32,809 nt of DNA, from assembly GCA_964503885.1 (NCBI GenBank), contig CAZDCD010000037.1:1-32809 (forward strand). Direction: 5' to 3'. This document shows, piece after piece, positions 8,216 through 16,973 of the stretch. The stretch is from CAZDCD01 sp964503885. Lineage in GTDB: Bacteria; Bacteroidota; Bacteroidia; Bacteroidales; UBA10428. Under the pieces are notes generated by a model, which saw only the letters and a list, made by a program, of their open reading frames with translations, was not told the origin of the DNA and ran no database searches. A program made the position numbers and the translations under genes. Within the stretch, counting starts at the first letter, position 1. The number at the start of each line of letters is the position of its first letter.

Positions 8216-9553
8216 CTATTCCTCCGGAGGAACGGTTAATTCTGATGCCGTTTGAATTCCCAGTGATATTTCAGAAATAATACCCAGTCTGACATAGATC
8301 GGGCGAACCGCCTTTCGGAGTTCGGGAAGTTTACGTGCAAAAATGTACGCGCCAAAGATGCATGCAGCACCTCCTATCAGTAATGTATTGGGCGCTCCCA
8401 GACTGCTGGCCAGTCCCCCTGCCAGAAAGCTGCCAAAGGGAGCCGTCCCCATAAAAGCCATGGTATAGAGACTCATCACACGACCGCGTTTATCATCATC
8501 GACTATGGTTTGTAAAATAGTATTGCTTGATGCCATCTGCAGCATCATGCCGAGGCCTGTTATTACCATCAATATCAAAGAAAGCAAGAAGAAGCGGGAT
8601 AATGAAAATGCAATCAGCCCAAAACCAAAGATGCCGGCAGCAAGAGGAATGATCCTGCCTAGCCCCAGGACACTTTTTTTGGAAGCAAGATAAAGAGCGC
8701 CGGTCAATGCCCCTAATCCCGAAGCTCCCATTAGAAAACCAAAGGTATGTGACCCTCCGTGTAGAATTTCCTTTGCAAAAACGGGCATAAGTACCGCATA
8801 CGGCATACCCACCAAACTTACCAGGGCAAGTAGCAGAATAATCGATTTTATAGGTGCAAACCCAAATGCATACGAAAATCCATCCTTCAACCCTTTTAAT
8901 ACCCTGGAGTTTTTATTTTTTATTGCTCCCGGAGTAATTTTCATAAACAACAAAGATGCGATTACAAAAAGATAGCTCAGGCCGTTCACCAGGAAGCAGA
9001 TCCCTTCACCGGTAAAAGCAATCAGCAAGCCGGCTATCGATGGCCCGAATAATCTTGCCCCGTTGACCATGGAAGAGTTTAACGCAATAGCATTGCCCAG
9101 ATCCTCCTTTTTATCCACCATATCAACTACAAATGATTGTCGCGCAGGGATATCAAACGCATTGATACAACCCAGAAATACACTCAGAACTATGATGTGC
9201 CATACTTCAATAATTCCGATGAGAAATAAAAAGGCCAGGAGCAGGGCCTGCACCATTGCCGCAATTTGAGTGAATATTAAGATGCGATAGCGGTTCCAGT
9301 GGTCAGTCAATACTCCTGCAAAAGGCGCGATCAGGAAGGTGGGTATCTGTCCGGCAAAACCAACCACACCAAGCAGAAATGCCGAACCGGTCAGATGATA
9401 AACCAGCCAGGGCGTTGCGATTCGTTGTATCCATGTTCCGATCAGCGAGATGCTTTGTCCTCCGAAAAAAAGACGGTAATTCCTGTATTGAAGCGATCTG
9501 AAGATGCTTTTAATTCCTCGCAACGGATTCTCGGGCTGTTTTTCCGGTCCCAT
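8216..9553 (-). CDS. MFS transporter (MFS_3, EntS-like exporter)
   Basis: This 445-aa integral inner-membrane exporter has about 11-12 hydrophobic segments. The start RSLQYRNYRLFFGGQSISLI, followed by GTWIQRIATPWLVYHLTGSA, is typical of the MFS_3/enterobactin-exporter-like branch. So is the loop FAGVLTDHWNRYRILI between TM2 and TM3, and DIPARQSFVVDMV in the middle. Members export siderophores, drugs or other small molecules using the proton gradient; the substrate here cannot be told. A cytoplasmic tail of about 35 residues ends the protein. It lies 169 bp downstream of the acetyltransferase gene on the same strand and may share its transcript. Confidence 0.9.
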   Translation of the reverse strand: MGPEKQPENPLRGIKSIFRSLQYRNYRLFFGGQSISLIGTWIQRIATPWLVYHLTGSAFLLGVVGFAGQIPTFLIAPFAGVLTDHWNRYRILIFTQIAAMVQALLLAFLFLIGIIEVWHIIVLSVFLGCINAFDIPARQSFVVDMVDKKEDLGNAIALNSSMVNGARLFGPSIAGLLIAFTGEGICFLVNGLSYLFVIASLLFMKITPGAIKNKNSRVLKGLKDGFSYAFGFAPIKSIILLLALVSLVGMPYAVLMPVFAKEILHGGSHTFGFLMGASGLGALTGALYLASKKSVLGLGRIIPLAAGIFGFGLIAFSLSRFFLLSLILMVITGLGMMLQMASSNTILQTIVDDDKRGRVMSLYTMAFMGTAPFGSFLAGGLASSLGAPNTLLIGGAACIFGAYIFARKLPELRKAVRPIYVRLGIISEISLGIQTASELTVPPEE

Positions 9554-9625
9554 CTACATTATAGTTTTTCTCGCATATGCAATCTCATTTCGTATTAGTT
9601 ATATAAGCGGCAATTCAGAACAGGC

Positions 9626-9730
9626 TTATTCTCTGACTGCCGGTGGATGAGTTCCTGCCCGTCCGAAAGTCTGGTTGCCACCAAAATACTTACCAGTAGC
9701 TTGTATTGTAATGAACTGAATCTCATTCAT
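9626..9730 (-). CDS. Tiny ORF overlapping the acetyltransferase stop (34 aa)
   Basis: An ATG at 9730-9728 opens a 34-codon frame beginning MNEIQFITIQATGKYFGG and ending THPPAVRE. It overlaps the end of the preceding acetyltransferase by 8 bp, which would allow translation by re-initiation. The residue make-up (GKYFGGNQTFGRAGTH) looks protein-like rather than random, but I know no family. It could be a real small protein, the remnant of a longer gene, or chance. Confidence 0.25.
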   Translation of the reverse strand: MNEIQFITIQATGKYFGGNQTFGRAGTHPPAVRE

Positions 9731-10271
9731 AAATAAAATTAAGATAGCCCTCACACGGATTTTCTTTCGCTATGATCTTACAAGGATTTCCGATTACAAG
9801 TGAATTGTCCGGAATATCAATATTAACGAATGAATTCGGCGCAATCAGCACATTTGTTCCTATTGTTATATTACCCACAATAACCGAACCTGTGCCGATC
9901 CAGACATTATCCCCGATAGTCGGATAACCTTTTAATCTACCCCTGTTTGCCTGCCCGATAGTTACCCCGTGGGCAATATTGCAATTTTTACCGATTTTTG
10001 CATTCGGGTTAATTACAATTGTCCCGAAATGACCTATATAAAAACCTTCACCTATCTCGGTTGCTGCAGAAATCTGAAATCCATATTTATATACATACCG
10101 TTGTTTAAGAATTGAATAAAATATCCACTTCGGGGAATATTTTTTGCTCTTTGATATTTTCCGCAATAAATACATGTATCTGAATCCGGGAATACGAAGT
10201 CCCCGGAGAAAACCCCTTATCCCGGTTAACCCGTCATAGCGATAAAGATCTGCTTTAATTTTTCTGTTCAT
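9723..10271 (-). CDS. Hexapeptide-repeat O-acetyltransferase (serine acetyltransferase-like)
   Basis: This 182-aa cytoplasmic acyltransferase belongs to the left-handed beta-helix superfamily. After a helical N-terminus with DLYRYDGLTG, the hexapeptide helix runs from about residue 70 to 165: IGEGFYIGHFGTIVINPNA, IGKNCNIAHGVTIGQ, IGDNVWIGTGSVIVG and IGTNVLIAPNSFVN. The histidine in AHGVTIG is the expected catalytic base. It ends with NPCKII, the usual GxPAKxI-like closure. CysE-like enzymes of this length in Bacteroidota usually acetylate sugars in polysaccharide or LPS synthesis rather than serine. No cysteine synthase gene is nearby, so the acceptor is uncertain. Confidence 0.88.
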   Translation of the reverse strand: MNRKIKADLYRYDGLTGIRGFLRGLRIPGFRYMYLLRKISKSKKYSPKWIFYSILKQRYVYKYGFQISAATEIGEGFYIGHFGTIVINPNAKIGKNCNIAHGVTIGQANRGRLKGYPTIGDNVWIGTGSVIVGNITIGTNVLIAPNSFVNIDIPDNSLVIGNPCKIIAKENPCEGYLNFIYE

Positions 10272-10805
10272 CTGCGATTTTTTTATTTATCCCAACGGCA
10301 GTGTAAAAAGAAGCATTGCAGTTTTTGCGGTTTCCGTATCCAAGTCTACTAAGATATTAATTTTTATATTACACATACTTTTTGCATGTGTTGAATTCAG
10401 GACTGACCACTTACATTGTATGGTTAGTGCGGATCTGAATTATTTCCGGGCATCCTGATTTCGCGCAATGATTACCTTATTCTGATTGATCGCCGGTAAT
10501 ATCCTTCAAATGTTAAAGGTTTTGGTTTGAGGTGTGCGTTATGGTATACCGGCAAAACGGTTGATCCAAAAATGAATTGCTTATGCAACAAAATTACTTG
10601 CATTACATTAACGTAGGTTCGATGTAAGAAATAATAGTTAAATTATTGATTTTGAACTATATAATTTATAAAACTTTTTCCATTCTTTGAGTCTTTGTGG
10701 CACTAAATAGTTATGAGAATAAGCCACGAAGGCACAAAGTAGCGAAGAGTCACAAAGAATCTCATCTAAGTAATAGATTACTCAAGTTTTTATGTTATAC
10801 GCTTG
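10272..10805. other. 534-bp intergenic gap without a gene
   Basis: AT-rich and without a coding frame I can defend on either strand. The only structure is the nested inverted repeat at 10682-10760. It probably holds the promoter of the acetyltransferase gene, but no TAnnTTTG on the minus strand stands out near 10271. Confidence 0.5.
10682..10760. repeat. Nested inverted repeat (CTTTGTGGC family)
   Basis: Outer arms ATTCTTTG (10682-10689) and CAAAGAAT (10753-10760) are perfect. Inner arms CTTTGTGGC (10693-10701) and GCCACGAAG (10723-10731) pair with one G-T wobble. The words resemble the CTTTGTGGC/CTTCGTGGC palindromic repeats I recall between genes in other Bacteroidota. The copy is asymmetric, as if a segment of the left side had been lost. 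It is not next to a gene end that would suggest a terminator. Confidence 0.55.
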
Positions 10806-11741
10806 TTATTTATTAAACAGGGCATTTAAGAATCCAATTATCTCGTCAACCGCATCGGGATTCCCGTTAATTAATTCAGAACTATGCCCATTCTCGACCA
10901 GGTATAATTTTGATTCGACTTTATTATTTTGCAGGAAGGTATAAAAGGCATCCACCTGCCCGAAATCAACAAGATGATCTTTTTTTGCATGAACAATCAA
11001 CGTAGGGGGGTAGTCAGGCGTTATATTACTTGTCAATGTATATTTCTTTAATCTTGCAGGTTCTTTTGACGGATCGAAACCAAAGATTTCATACAGCGCC
11101 AACCCATTTCCCGCAAGAAATCTCCAGAGTGCCATCCTGCTTTCATAATCACCATGTGAAACAGTGGAGTCTTTTACGATATCATAAGGTCCGGAATGAT
11201 TTAAAACAGACAGATCACCCATTTGAACAGTTCCGGTTGAAAATCCGGTCGGTGTTGAAATGGCTACAATGGCATCCGGCGCCAGATCCTTATCAAATCC
11301 TGTTGAAAGTGCCAAATACCCGCCTGCTGAACCTCCCGCAACCGCAATCCTGCCGGTATCGATGTTAAATTCTTGTGGTCCGTTAACCCTGATCCACTTA
11401 ACAACATCGCTTGCGTCTTTGAGTATTTCATCAAGCTTAGTTTCAGGAGCCAACCGATAATCTGCAGATACCACTGCGTAATTATTGGCAAGCAGGGCAT
11501 CTTTAAGAATAGGCTGTAATCCCTGGTCTTTGTTACCAAATATAAATCCTCCCCCGTGATAATAAATGAGCACCGGATGCAGGCCTTCAGGAGAAGGCAA
11601 AAATACAGTTGCTTTAATATCATGTTCGTTTACCGTTTTATAGACGAATTCATGTTTTTGAGATAAATCAGTTTGGGCTAAAAGTAAGACCGGATCAGAC
11701 ATTAAGAGTCCAATGAGTACCAGATGAAATGCAGTTTTCAT
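10806..11741 (-). CDS. Exported alpha/beta hydrolase (HSL-type esterase/lipase)
   Basis: This 311-aa protein has a signal peptide (MKTAFHLVLIGLLMS... to about Ala22) and an alpha/beta-hydrolase fold. The oxyanion motif HGGG is at residues 62-65, the nucleophile Ser138 lies in GGSAGG, and the acid is probably Asp255 in HAKKDHLVD. The catalytic His286 lies in ENGHSSEL. HGGG plus GxSAGG places it in the hormone-sensitive-lipase family, which hydrolyses short-chain esters. Being exported and near a polysaccharide locus, it could deacetylate or deacylate plant-derived compounds, but that is inference. It stands alone on the minus strand with 208 bp to the next upstream gene. Confidence 0.9.
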   Translation of the reverse strand: MKTAFHLVLIGLLMSDPVLLLAQTDLSQKHEFVYKTVNEHDIKATVFLPSPEGLHPVLIYYHGGGFIFGNKDQGLQPILKDALLANNYAVVSADYRLAPETKLDEILKDASDVVKWIRVNGPQEFNIDTGRIAVAGGSAGGYLALSTGFDKDLAPDAIVAISTPTGFSTGTVQMGDLSVLNHSGPYDIVKDSTVSHGDYESRMALWRFLAGNGLALYEIFGFDPSKEPARLKKYTLTSNITPDYPPTLIVHAKKDHLVDFGQVDAFYTFLQNNKVESKLYLVENGHSSELINGNPDAVDEIIGFLNALFNK

Positions 11742-11949
11742 GCTATTAATGAATTAAATTAAACGGTTACTCTTTATGCATGCGGAACAACAAGTTGTAA
11801 CTTTGCACAGGTGCCTGTTGATATGGTATCAACCTGTAATTGCGCATAAATTACAAAAATTTATTTACCTGTCAAAGCATTAAACCAAAGCAATTGCGAA
11901 GGAGAAAGCTGATATTCCAGCAGTAAACCGTTGTACCCTATTATTTTAG

Positions 11950-12798
11950 TTACTCAAAATATTTAAGGTTGTCCGTTTGAATATAATCAGGATTTATGGC
12001 TAAGGCTTCAACCAAATCCGCTTCTGTATTCACAGTCCATAATTGTATCTTTAGCCCTTTCTTTCTGATCAAATGTATTTGACCGATACCAATTTCTTCT
12101 TTAAATTTATACTTAAACGATATTCCTGAATATCCGGACTCTAATGTCAGTTGCATGGCTCTTTCGAAATCTCCCAGGGAAGTAAGGTAACATTCAATCC
12201 CCTGCCCATTTTTCTTCACATAATTTAAGAATGTTGCAGTTTCTGATTCGACCATTACATAATTTTGAAGATTATATTTATTTGTTAATCTTATTATCTC
12301 ATCTCCAATTGCATTCATAACGCCCAAGATATCGGCACTGGTAAAAGCGCATGGATTCCAGGCTTTTACATCTAAGGATATGTACTTATCGTGATATTCT
12401 GAAGACATCAATTCAAAAATATCCTCTAATTTTGTATAGTTTACAGAGACCCCGTTACAAGAATCCAATGTCATAATTTGCGTATCATATGATTCAGGAA
12501 AACAATCATAGTATTTACCTCCGCAATCCGGAAGGTCAGCATTATGAGACAACCATATTGTCCTGTTTTTACTTAACTGAATATCAACCTCAATACCATC
12601 AGCAATGGGTAGTGCATAATTTGCTGCCTCAAGAGAATATTCCGGGTATTTTGAATAATCTCCTCCCCTGGCTTTGTGGGCAATTATCCGGGTCTTTACT
12701 TCACCATACTCTACGTCCGGATAATATTTTATTTTGTCACAAGAACAAAATAAAAATATAATTATCACCGTAATGACTAAGAGAAATTTTGCCTTCAT
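11950..12798 (-). CDS. Glycerophosphodiester phosphodiesterase family lipoprotein
   Basis: This 282-aa envelope lipoprotein has signal and lipobox ending FLFCSC, with acylated Cys20. The TIM-barrel GDPD signature is present: His41 in IIAHKARGG, a Tyr-Pro-Glu-Tyr-Ser segment in place of PENT, Glu70 and Asp72 in DGIEVDIQ, and His85 in WLSHNADLP. These are the metal-binding and catalytic positions that cleave glycerophosphodiesters to glycerol-3-phosphate and an alcohol. KYISLDVKAWNP and LKIQLWTVNTEADL are matching later strands. The HKARGG and PEYS changes make it a divergent member, so the true substrate may be another phosphodiester. Its ATG overlaps the stop of the upstream barrel-like gene (ATGA), so the two are coupled. 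Confidence 0.88.
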   Translation of the reverse strand: MKAKFLLVITVIIIFLFCSCDKIKYYPDVEYGEVKTRIIAHKARGGDYSKYPEYSLEAANYALPIADGIEVDIQLSKNRTIWLSHNADLPDCGGKYYDCFPESYDTQIMTLDSCNGVSVNYTKLEDIFELMSSEYHDKYISLDVKAWNPCAFTSADILGVMNAIGDEIIRLTNKYNLQNYVMVESETATFLNYVKKNGQGIECYLTSLGDFERAMQLTLESGYSGISFKYKFKEEIGIGQIHLIRKKGLKIQLWTVNTEADLVEALAINPDYIQTDNLKYFE

Positions 12799-13310
12799 TT
12801 TCTTAAAACTAATAAAATCCTACAATTTGGCATTATGTGATATGGCCATCCAACTTCTTCAAAAGTTTTTCGCTTATTTTGTAAGACAATATTGAATGAT
12901 GGTCCAAAATCAACTGATAAAGTAATTTTCTCAGAAAGCATAAATCTTCTGTCTATTGAAGGTATTAATGAAATAGCTCTCCAAAGATAATAAGGATCCT
13001 CAAGTTGCCACAGGATAAAGCGACTGCTAAGCCGCCATTTGAATTGTTTCATAGTATTCAGGCGATTCTTTAAGATTGCATGGTCATATCCAAATGTTAA
13101 TGAAAAACTTTCTTCCACTTTATTCAATGACCTTTCATAACCCGTGGATAAGCTTATTGAATGAATATCTGACTTAAAATTGTATTCACAACCAATGTTA
13201 TATCCTTCGTAAAATCCGTATCCAAGAAAAAAATCAAAATTAGAAGGGTTTTGTGCGTACCCAGTTTGACCAATAACAAAGAGTAGTATGGAAAGCCAAA
13301 AAAATTTCAT
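12795..13310 (-). CDS. Small outer-membrane barrel-like protein of unknown function
   Basis: This 171-aa exported protein has a signal peptide cleaved near YAQ (residues 18-20). The mature sequence alternates aromatic/hydrophobic and polar residues in short strands (FDFFLGYGFYEGYNIGCEY, SISLSTGYERSL, SFSLTFGYDHAI, ITLSVDFGPSFNIVL). This is the pattern of a small outer-membrane beta-barrel or outer-membrane-associated beta protein. I recognise no family. It overlaps the GDPD lipoprotein start by 4 bp, so the pair probably acts together at the envelope. It lacks a clear terminal aromatic residue (it ends LLVLRK), so barrel insertion is uncertain. Confidence 0.72.
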   Translation of the reverse strand: MKFFWLSILLFVIGQTGYAQNPSNFDFFLGYGFYEGYNIGCEYNFKSDIHSISLSTGYERSLNKVEESFSLTFGYDHAILKNRLNTMKQFKWRLSSRFILWQLEDPYYLWRAISLIPSIDRRFMLSEKITLSVDFGPSFNIVLQNKRKTFEEVGWPYHIMPNCRILLVLRK

Positions 13311-13841
13311 GAAAGCACTTTATACAATTAATCGTATATCGACCTGGTTTTATGTGGTATGTTTAGTCTGCAGTAATTTTTTAAAGGTATATGTTTATTT
13401 TCATCCAAAGAAATGTCTCCATTTGAAAATTTATGCAATCATATTTTCATCTTAAATTTTCAATAAGTTTATGCCTGCACCGATGTCAGCTACCGGCAAA
13501 CTATATCTGGCCGTTTCTCATTGAAAGGTACATGGTTTGCTTTATTTCCTGCCGGGCTTCTTTTCCTTTCAAAAAGCTCAAGCCTGGTTTCAATCTACCG
13601 TCCGGCAGTTTTATTATGGATTTCTGAATAAACCGTACTGATTTTTCCCAAGATACTATCGTTTAACTGTTAGTTATTTAATCAGGACCAGCATCCGGTT
13701 ATTGTTCGGTTCATCAAACAAGGATATCCATAAATATAACAAATAAAAAACTTTCTGACTGTTGCCCGATACGTCTTATTCAAACGGAATTCAATCTGAG
13801 GGGCTTTTTAAGAAAATGAAAATGAATACCATGGAGGATGG
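13311..13841. other. 531-bp intergenic gap without a recognisable gene
   Basis: This gap lies between the barrel-like gene and the DUF5916 gene, both minus strand. Short frames exist on both strands around 13433-13627, but their composition does not look like a protein and they have no start context. I found no terminator hairpin or repeat of note. Confidence 0.45.
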
Positions 13842-16487
13842 TTATAGCGAAAACCAGTAATTAACCTTGATAAGGAAAATATTGTACGGTGATGCGCCCG
13901 AAATTCTTAGTGCCATATCATTTAATTCATAATTCCCGGGATTCAGGTATTCCGTTTTGTCATTAGACCATACGAGGTACAGTTGTGAACCGGGCCTGTA
14001 TTCCCATCTGAAAACCAGGTTCGACCTAAACTGAAAAAAATTGAAATCGGGATTTTTAAAGGTGTAATCCGTCAGATTATCCTTGTTTTCATCTACCTGG
14101 TAGTATTCTCCGTCAAGATATGGATCTGAAATGATCTCAAACCGTTCAGCGTACTTTTTATTTCTTGGTTCTGTTATTACTTTAAATTCAGAAAATTCAC
14201 CTGTCGAACCGAACGGACTTCCATAATATTGAAGCGAGATCTCAGGGGTGATTATCAGATCGACCTTAATGGTAAGTCCCAGGGTTTTCTGGTCAATCTT
14301 TCCAAGGATATACCGGTTGCTATTGCTTACAACTTTTGTGTCCACGTATTGCAAGTGATCGGTATTTGCCGCATAATCGAGGTTTATCGCTAATCTGAAT
14401 GAACTGAATGGCTGGACAGTGACCCCGGGTTCAAGTGAGTAAGCGGTTAACCGGTCATTATCGGCTTTTGAAAAGGTATTGTTTATGAAGAAGAATAATT
14501 TTCTCGAGACATCAGTCCTTACGGATAAAACACCTGACCAGCAGGCAGGGGTTATCATAGCCGGACCACCCCGTAATATGCGGGTATCCAGGCCTGAAAT
14601 ATAATAGTTTACACTGGGAGTGACAGACCATTTGTTCAAAAACTCCAGGTAAACAGACAAGCCTGCTCCCGAACCCAAATGGTCCCATCCAAAATTCCAG
14701 TAATTTTCCTGAAACAGGCCGATTGAATAGGTGCGAAAGACAGAAACCGGTTTGTTTACAAAATAGGAGATATTATTTCTTTCCCGTATCTGATCAGAGG
14801 TCTGCATATACCCGATATCATTCAGATCGAGTCCGGGAGTCCGCCAGCTTACTTCTGCTGAATAGCGCCATAACCCTTTACTCCCTTTACCGATTTTAAC
14901 TTTTCCGCCAAAACCTGATAATTGGGTCAACGTGCTGTCGTAATGCAAATATCCGGCATCCGGTCGCTGGTAATAGCGTGCAGGAGCTGTCTGCAATTCT
15001 TTCATGGCCTTGGGGTTGCCTTTTATTAAGCTTCCTGTCAGTTTGGCATCTATATAGTATTCCTTTTCTTTCCAGTGATGAAGCAGGTCGATTCCCCCTG
15101 TATATGCATCCCGGTTCAAAAAATCCAGATAACTATCCCGAATAAACCGGTTTGTTGATGTAAAGATGCCCCCCAACATGGTATTGCTCTGGTTAAGATC
15201 TTTTTGCACCCGTGCTATAAGGTAATTGGTCAATGGTTCGGCAGTGAATCTGCTTATCCCTTCAGAGGTTTTGAGGCTGGCATGTTCGATATTGGTAATG
15301 CTATGGATAACTCCCAGGGACAGGCCTTTTGATGTTTTTCCGCTGAATTTTTCAGCATTCAGAATCGTGGTATTCCCGGGATAATCGACATATTCCTGGT
15401 CATTTAATTCGGGTTTGTAAGAAGGGGTATGCCCTATACGCCTGCTATAAAATAGAATATCGTCATCGAATTCAAAATCAAAAATATTTTTCCCTTCCAG
15501 GAAAAATGGCCGTTTTTCTTCGTAAAAAGTCTCGAAAGCAGTGAGGTTCATTACTGACGGGTCTGATTCTACCTGCCCGAAATCAGGATTTATGGTTAAA
15601 TCAACTGTAAAATTCGATGTCAGTCCGACTTTGGCATCGAGCCCGATATTGCCTGTGCCGGAATATCCTTTATCAGCAAAAGGATTGAACGCGTCTTTTT
15701 TAAACGTATTGAGTTTTCCCAATCCGTAAGGCATGATCTCAATACGGCGCGATTTTTTCAGTCCCTCAATCCCATGAATTTCACCAAAAAGATAAAGCAT
15801 CCCCGGACCTGTGGAAGATTGTGGTTCCCAATCACTTTCTTCCTGTAGCCGGTTTATCCAACGCCAGCTGTGCATGCCCCATACCTGCTTCTCATCGGCG
15901 CTATACCGGAGCTGGTTTAACGGCACTTCCATTTCTACAGTCCAGGCAGAATCTTCATTAGCTGTTTTTCCATACCATACGGCATTCCAGTTTAAATCAG
16001 GGTTGAAAGGATTGGTAAGCATAACATCACATTTCTGGCCGGCCGCTGTAACATCAAATTCAAATCCTGTGCGGTGGTCGTGATAACTGTCGAAACAAAC
16101 GCCTACTATATCCCCGTTAAATTCATCACGCCGCCCTGCCTTGCGGTCAATTTTACCGGGTTCATTGTCATAAGCGCGAATGGCAATGTATATGCTTTTG
16201 TCGTCATACAGTACTTTTAATTTTGTATCCTGAGAGGCTTTTGCCCCTTCATTCGGTACCCATTGAGTATAGTCTCCTGCCCATTCCCCGGTTTGCCAGC
16301 ATTTATCATCCAAAATACCATCGATGACCGGCTTATCTGTTGTAAGCCTGAAGGTATTGTATATTCTCGGATGATTTTGAGTTTTCTGAGTTTTGGTGGT
16401 ATCGCCTTCTGCGGATGATACGGAATATGCATTAAATATTGAAATTAAAGTTATACCAATAGAAATAAGGTTCTTTTTATGATTCAT
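13842..16487 (-). CDS. CBM9-like / DUF5916 outer-membrane barrel protein
   Basis: This 881-aa exported protein has a signal peptide ending near SSA (residue 26). A carbohydrate-binding-module-9-like beta-sandwich covers about residues 40-240 (PVIDGILDDKCWQTGEW, LKVLYDDKSIYIAIRAYDNE, GDIVGVCFDSYHDHRTGFEF). A long beta-rich DUF5916 region follows (DFGQVESDPSVMNLTAFETF, EEKRPFFLEGKNIFDF) and ends in KVNYWFSL, a typical aromatic barrel end. DUF5916 proteins are common in Bacteroidota and predicted to sit in the outer membrane; no reaction is established. The linked CBM9-like domain suggests contact with glycans. It stands alone, 486 bp from the GH10 xylanase on the same strand. Confidence 0.9.
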   Translation of the reverse strand: MNHKKNLISIGITLISIFNAYSVSSAEGDTTKTQKTQNHPRIYNTFRLTTDKPVIDGILDDKCWQTGEWAGDYTQWVPNEGAKASQDTKLKVLYDDKSIYIAIRAYDNEPGKIDRKAGRRDEFNGDIVGVCFDSYHDHRTGFEFDVTAAGQKCDVMLTNPFNPDLNWNAVWYGKTANEDSAWTVEMEVPLNQLRYSADEKQVWGMHSWRWINRLQEESDWEPQSSTGPGMLYLFGEIHGIEGLKKSRRIEIMPYGLGKLNTFKKDAFNPFADKGYSGTGNIGLDAKVGLTSNFTVDLTINPDFGQVESDPSVMNLTAFETFYEEKRPFFLEGKNIFDFEFDDDILFYSRRIGHTPSYKPELNDQEYVDYPGNTTILNAEKFSGKTSKGLSLGVIHSITNIEHASLKTSEGISRFTAEPLTNYLIARVQKDLNQSNTMLGGIFTSTNRFIRDSYLDFLNRDAYTGGIDLLHHWKEKEYYIDAKLTGSLIKGNPKAMKELQTAPARYYQRPDAGYLHYDSTLTQLSGFGGKVKIGKGSKGLWRYSAEVSWRTPGLDLNDIGYMQTSDQIRERNNISYFVNKPVSVFRTYSIGLFQENYWNFGWDHLGSGAGLSVYLEFLNKWSVTPSVNYYISGLDTRILRGGPAMITPACWSGVLSVRTDVSRKLFFFINNTFSKADNDRLTAYSLEPGVTVQPFSSFRLAINLDYAANTDHLQYVDTKVVSNSNRYILGKIDQKTLGLTIKVDLIITPEISLQYYGSPFGSTGEFSEFKVITEPRNKKYAERFEIISDPYLDGEYYQVDENKDNLTDYTFKNPDFNFFQFRSNLVFRWEYRPGSQLYLVWSNDKTEYLNPGNYELNDMALRISGASPYNIFLIKVNYWFSL

Positions 16488-16723
16488 AAAGAAAATTCCG
16501 TTTTTAACGCTTCTAAGATATAAAAATATCGTGGATCCGGTAATTTTTTAATCTTACAAATAATCGAAATAGTTTTTATTGAAATAAGTACCCCGCATTC
16601 TTTAATAAATTGAAACATCTCATTTCTGTTTTGTTTCCCACCTGATGTATCCGGTTCCAGTCCTGTCCGCCCGTTCTGCATGGCTATGAGTGTCCCGAAT
16701 GCTTATAACGTGCGCATAAATGA

Positions 16724-16909
16724 TCAGGTGTGTTTTCAGCTAATGAATTTATCCGTATTATCCGGTTGGAACAAGCCCAAAAGCTTATTTATACAATAAA
16801 ATTTCAGATCAAGGAAGCAGGCTATAACGTCGGATCCACTTCTTCCTCTTATTTCAGCAAGTGATACAGAGGCCATTTTGGTAAATTACCTTCTGCGGAG
16901 GAAGTGTAA
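16724..16909 (+). pseudogene. Decayed AraC-type HTH domain (C-terminal regulator fragment)
   Basis: On the plus strand a frame reads SGVFSANEFIRIIRLEQAQK, then LIYTIKFQIKEAGYNVGSTS, then SSYFSK, a stop, YRGHFGKLPSAEEV and a final stop at 16907-16909. This follows the AraC-family second helix-turn-helix almost residue for residue (NEFIR.IRLE.A..L....IKE.AY.VG...SYFSK.F...FG..P). A TGA at 16862-16864 sits where the family has a hydrophobic or cysteine residue, and another TGA at 16721-16723 closes the frame upstream. Only about 60 codons of the domain survive. Such domains end AraC regulators and the hybrid two-component sensors that often control glycan loci, so this is probably the dead regulator of the adjacent xylan locus. 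Confidence 0.85.
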
Positions 16910-16973
16910 TTCCCTTAAATTTAATAAACAGAATACTTAAGGGGACAGTCCAGGTCTTTCCCATCCCCGGTTT

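Noticed and set aside
8149..8280. 43-codon plus-strand frame rich in proline and glutamate (PSPPDEVEIPIPPEER)
   Set aside because: It runs antisense to the end of the MFS gene and the start of the DUF3795 remnant, has no promoter, and its composition follows from the opposite-strand codons.
11861..11948. Protein-like minus-strand frame after the GDPD gene (GYNGLLLEYQLSPSQLLWFN)
   Set aside because: It has no start codon, is under 30 codons and matches no family I know. It could be a remnant but cannot be supported.
13433..13627. 64-aa plus-strand frame in the gap before the DUF5916 gene
   Set aside because: Residue make-up looks random, there is no promoter or neighbour in the same direction, and the opposite strand is no better.
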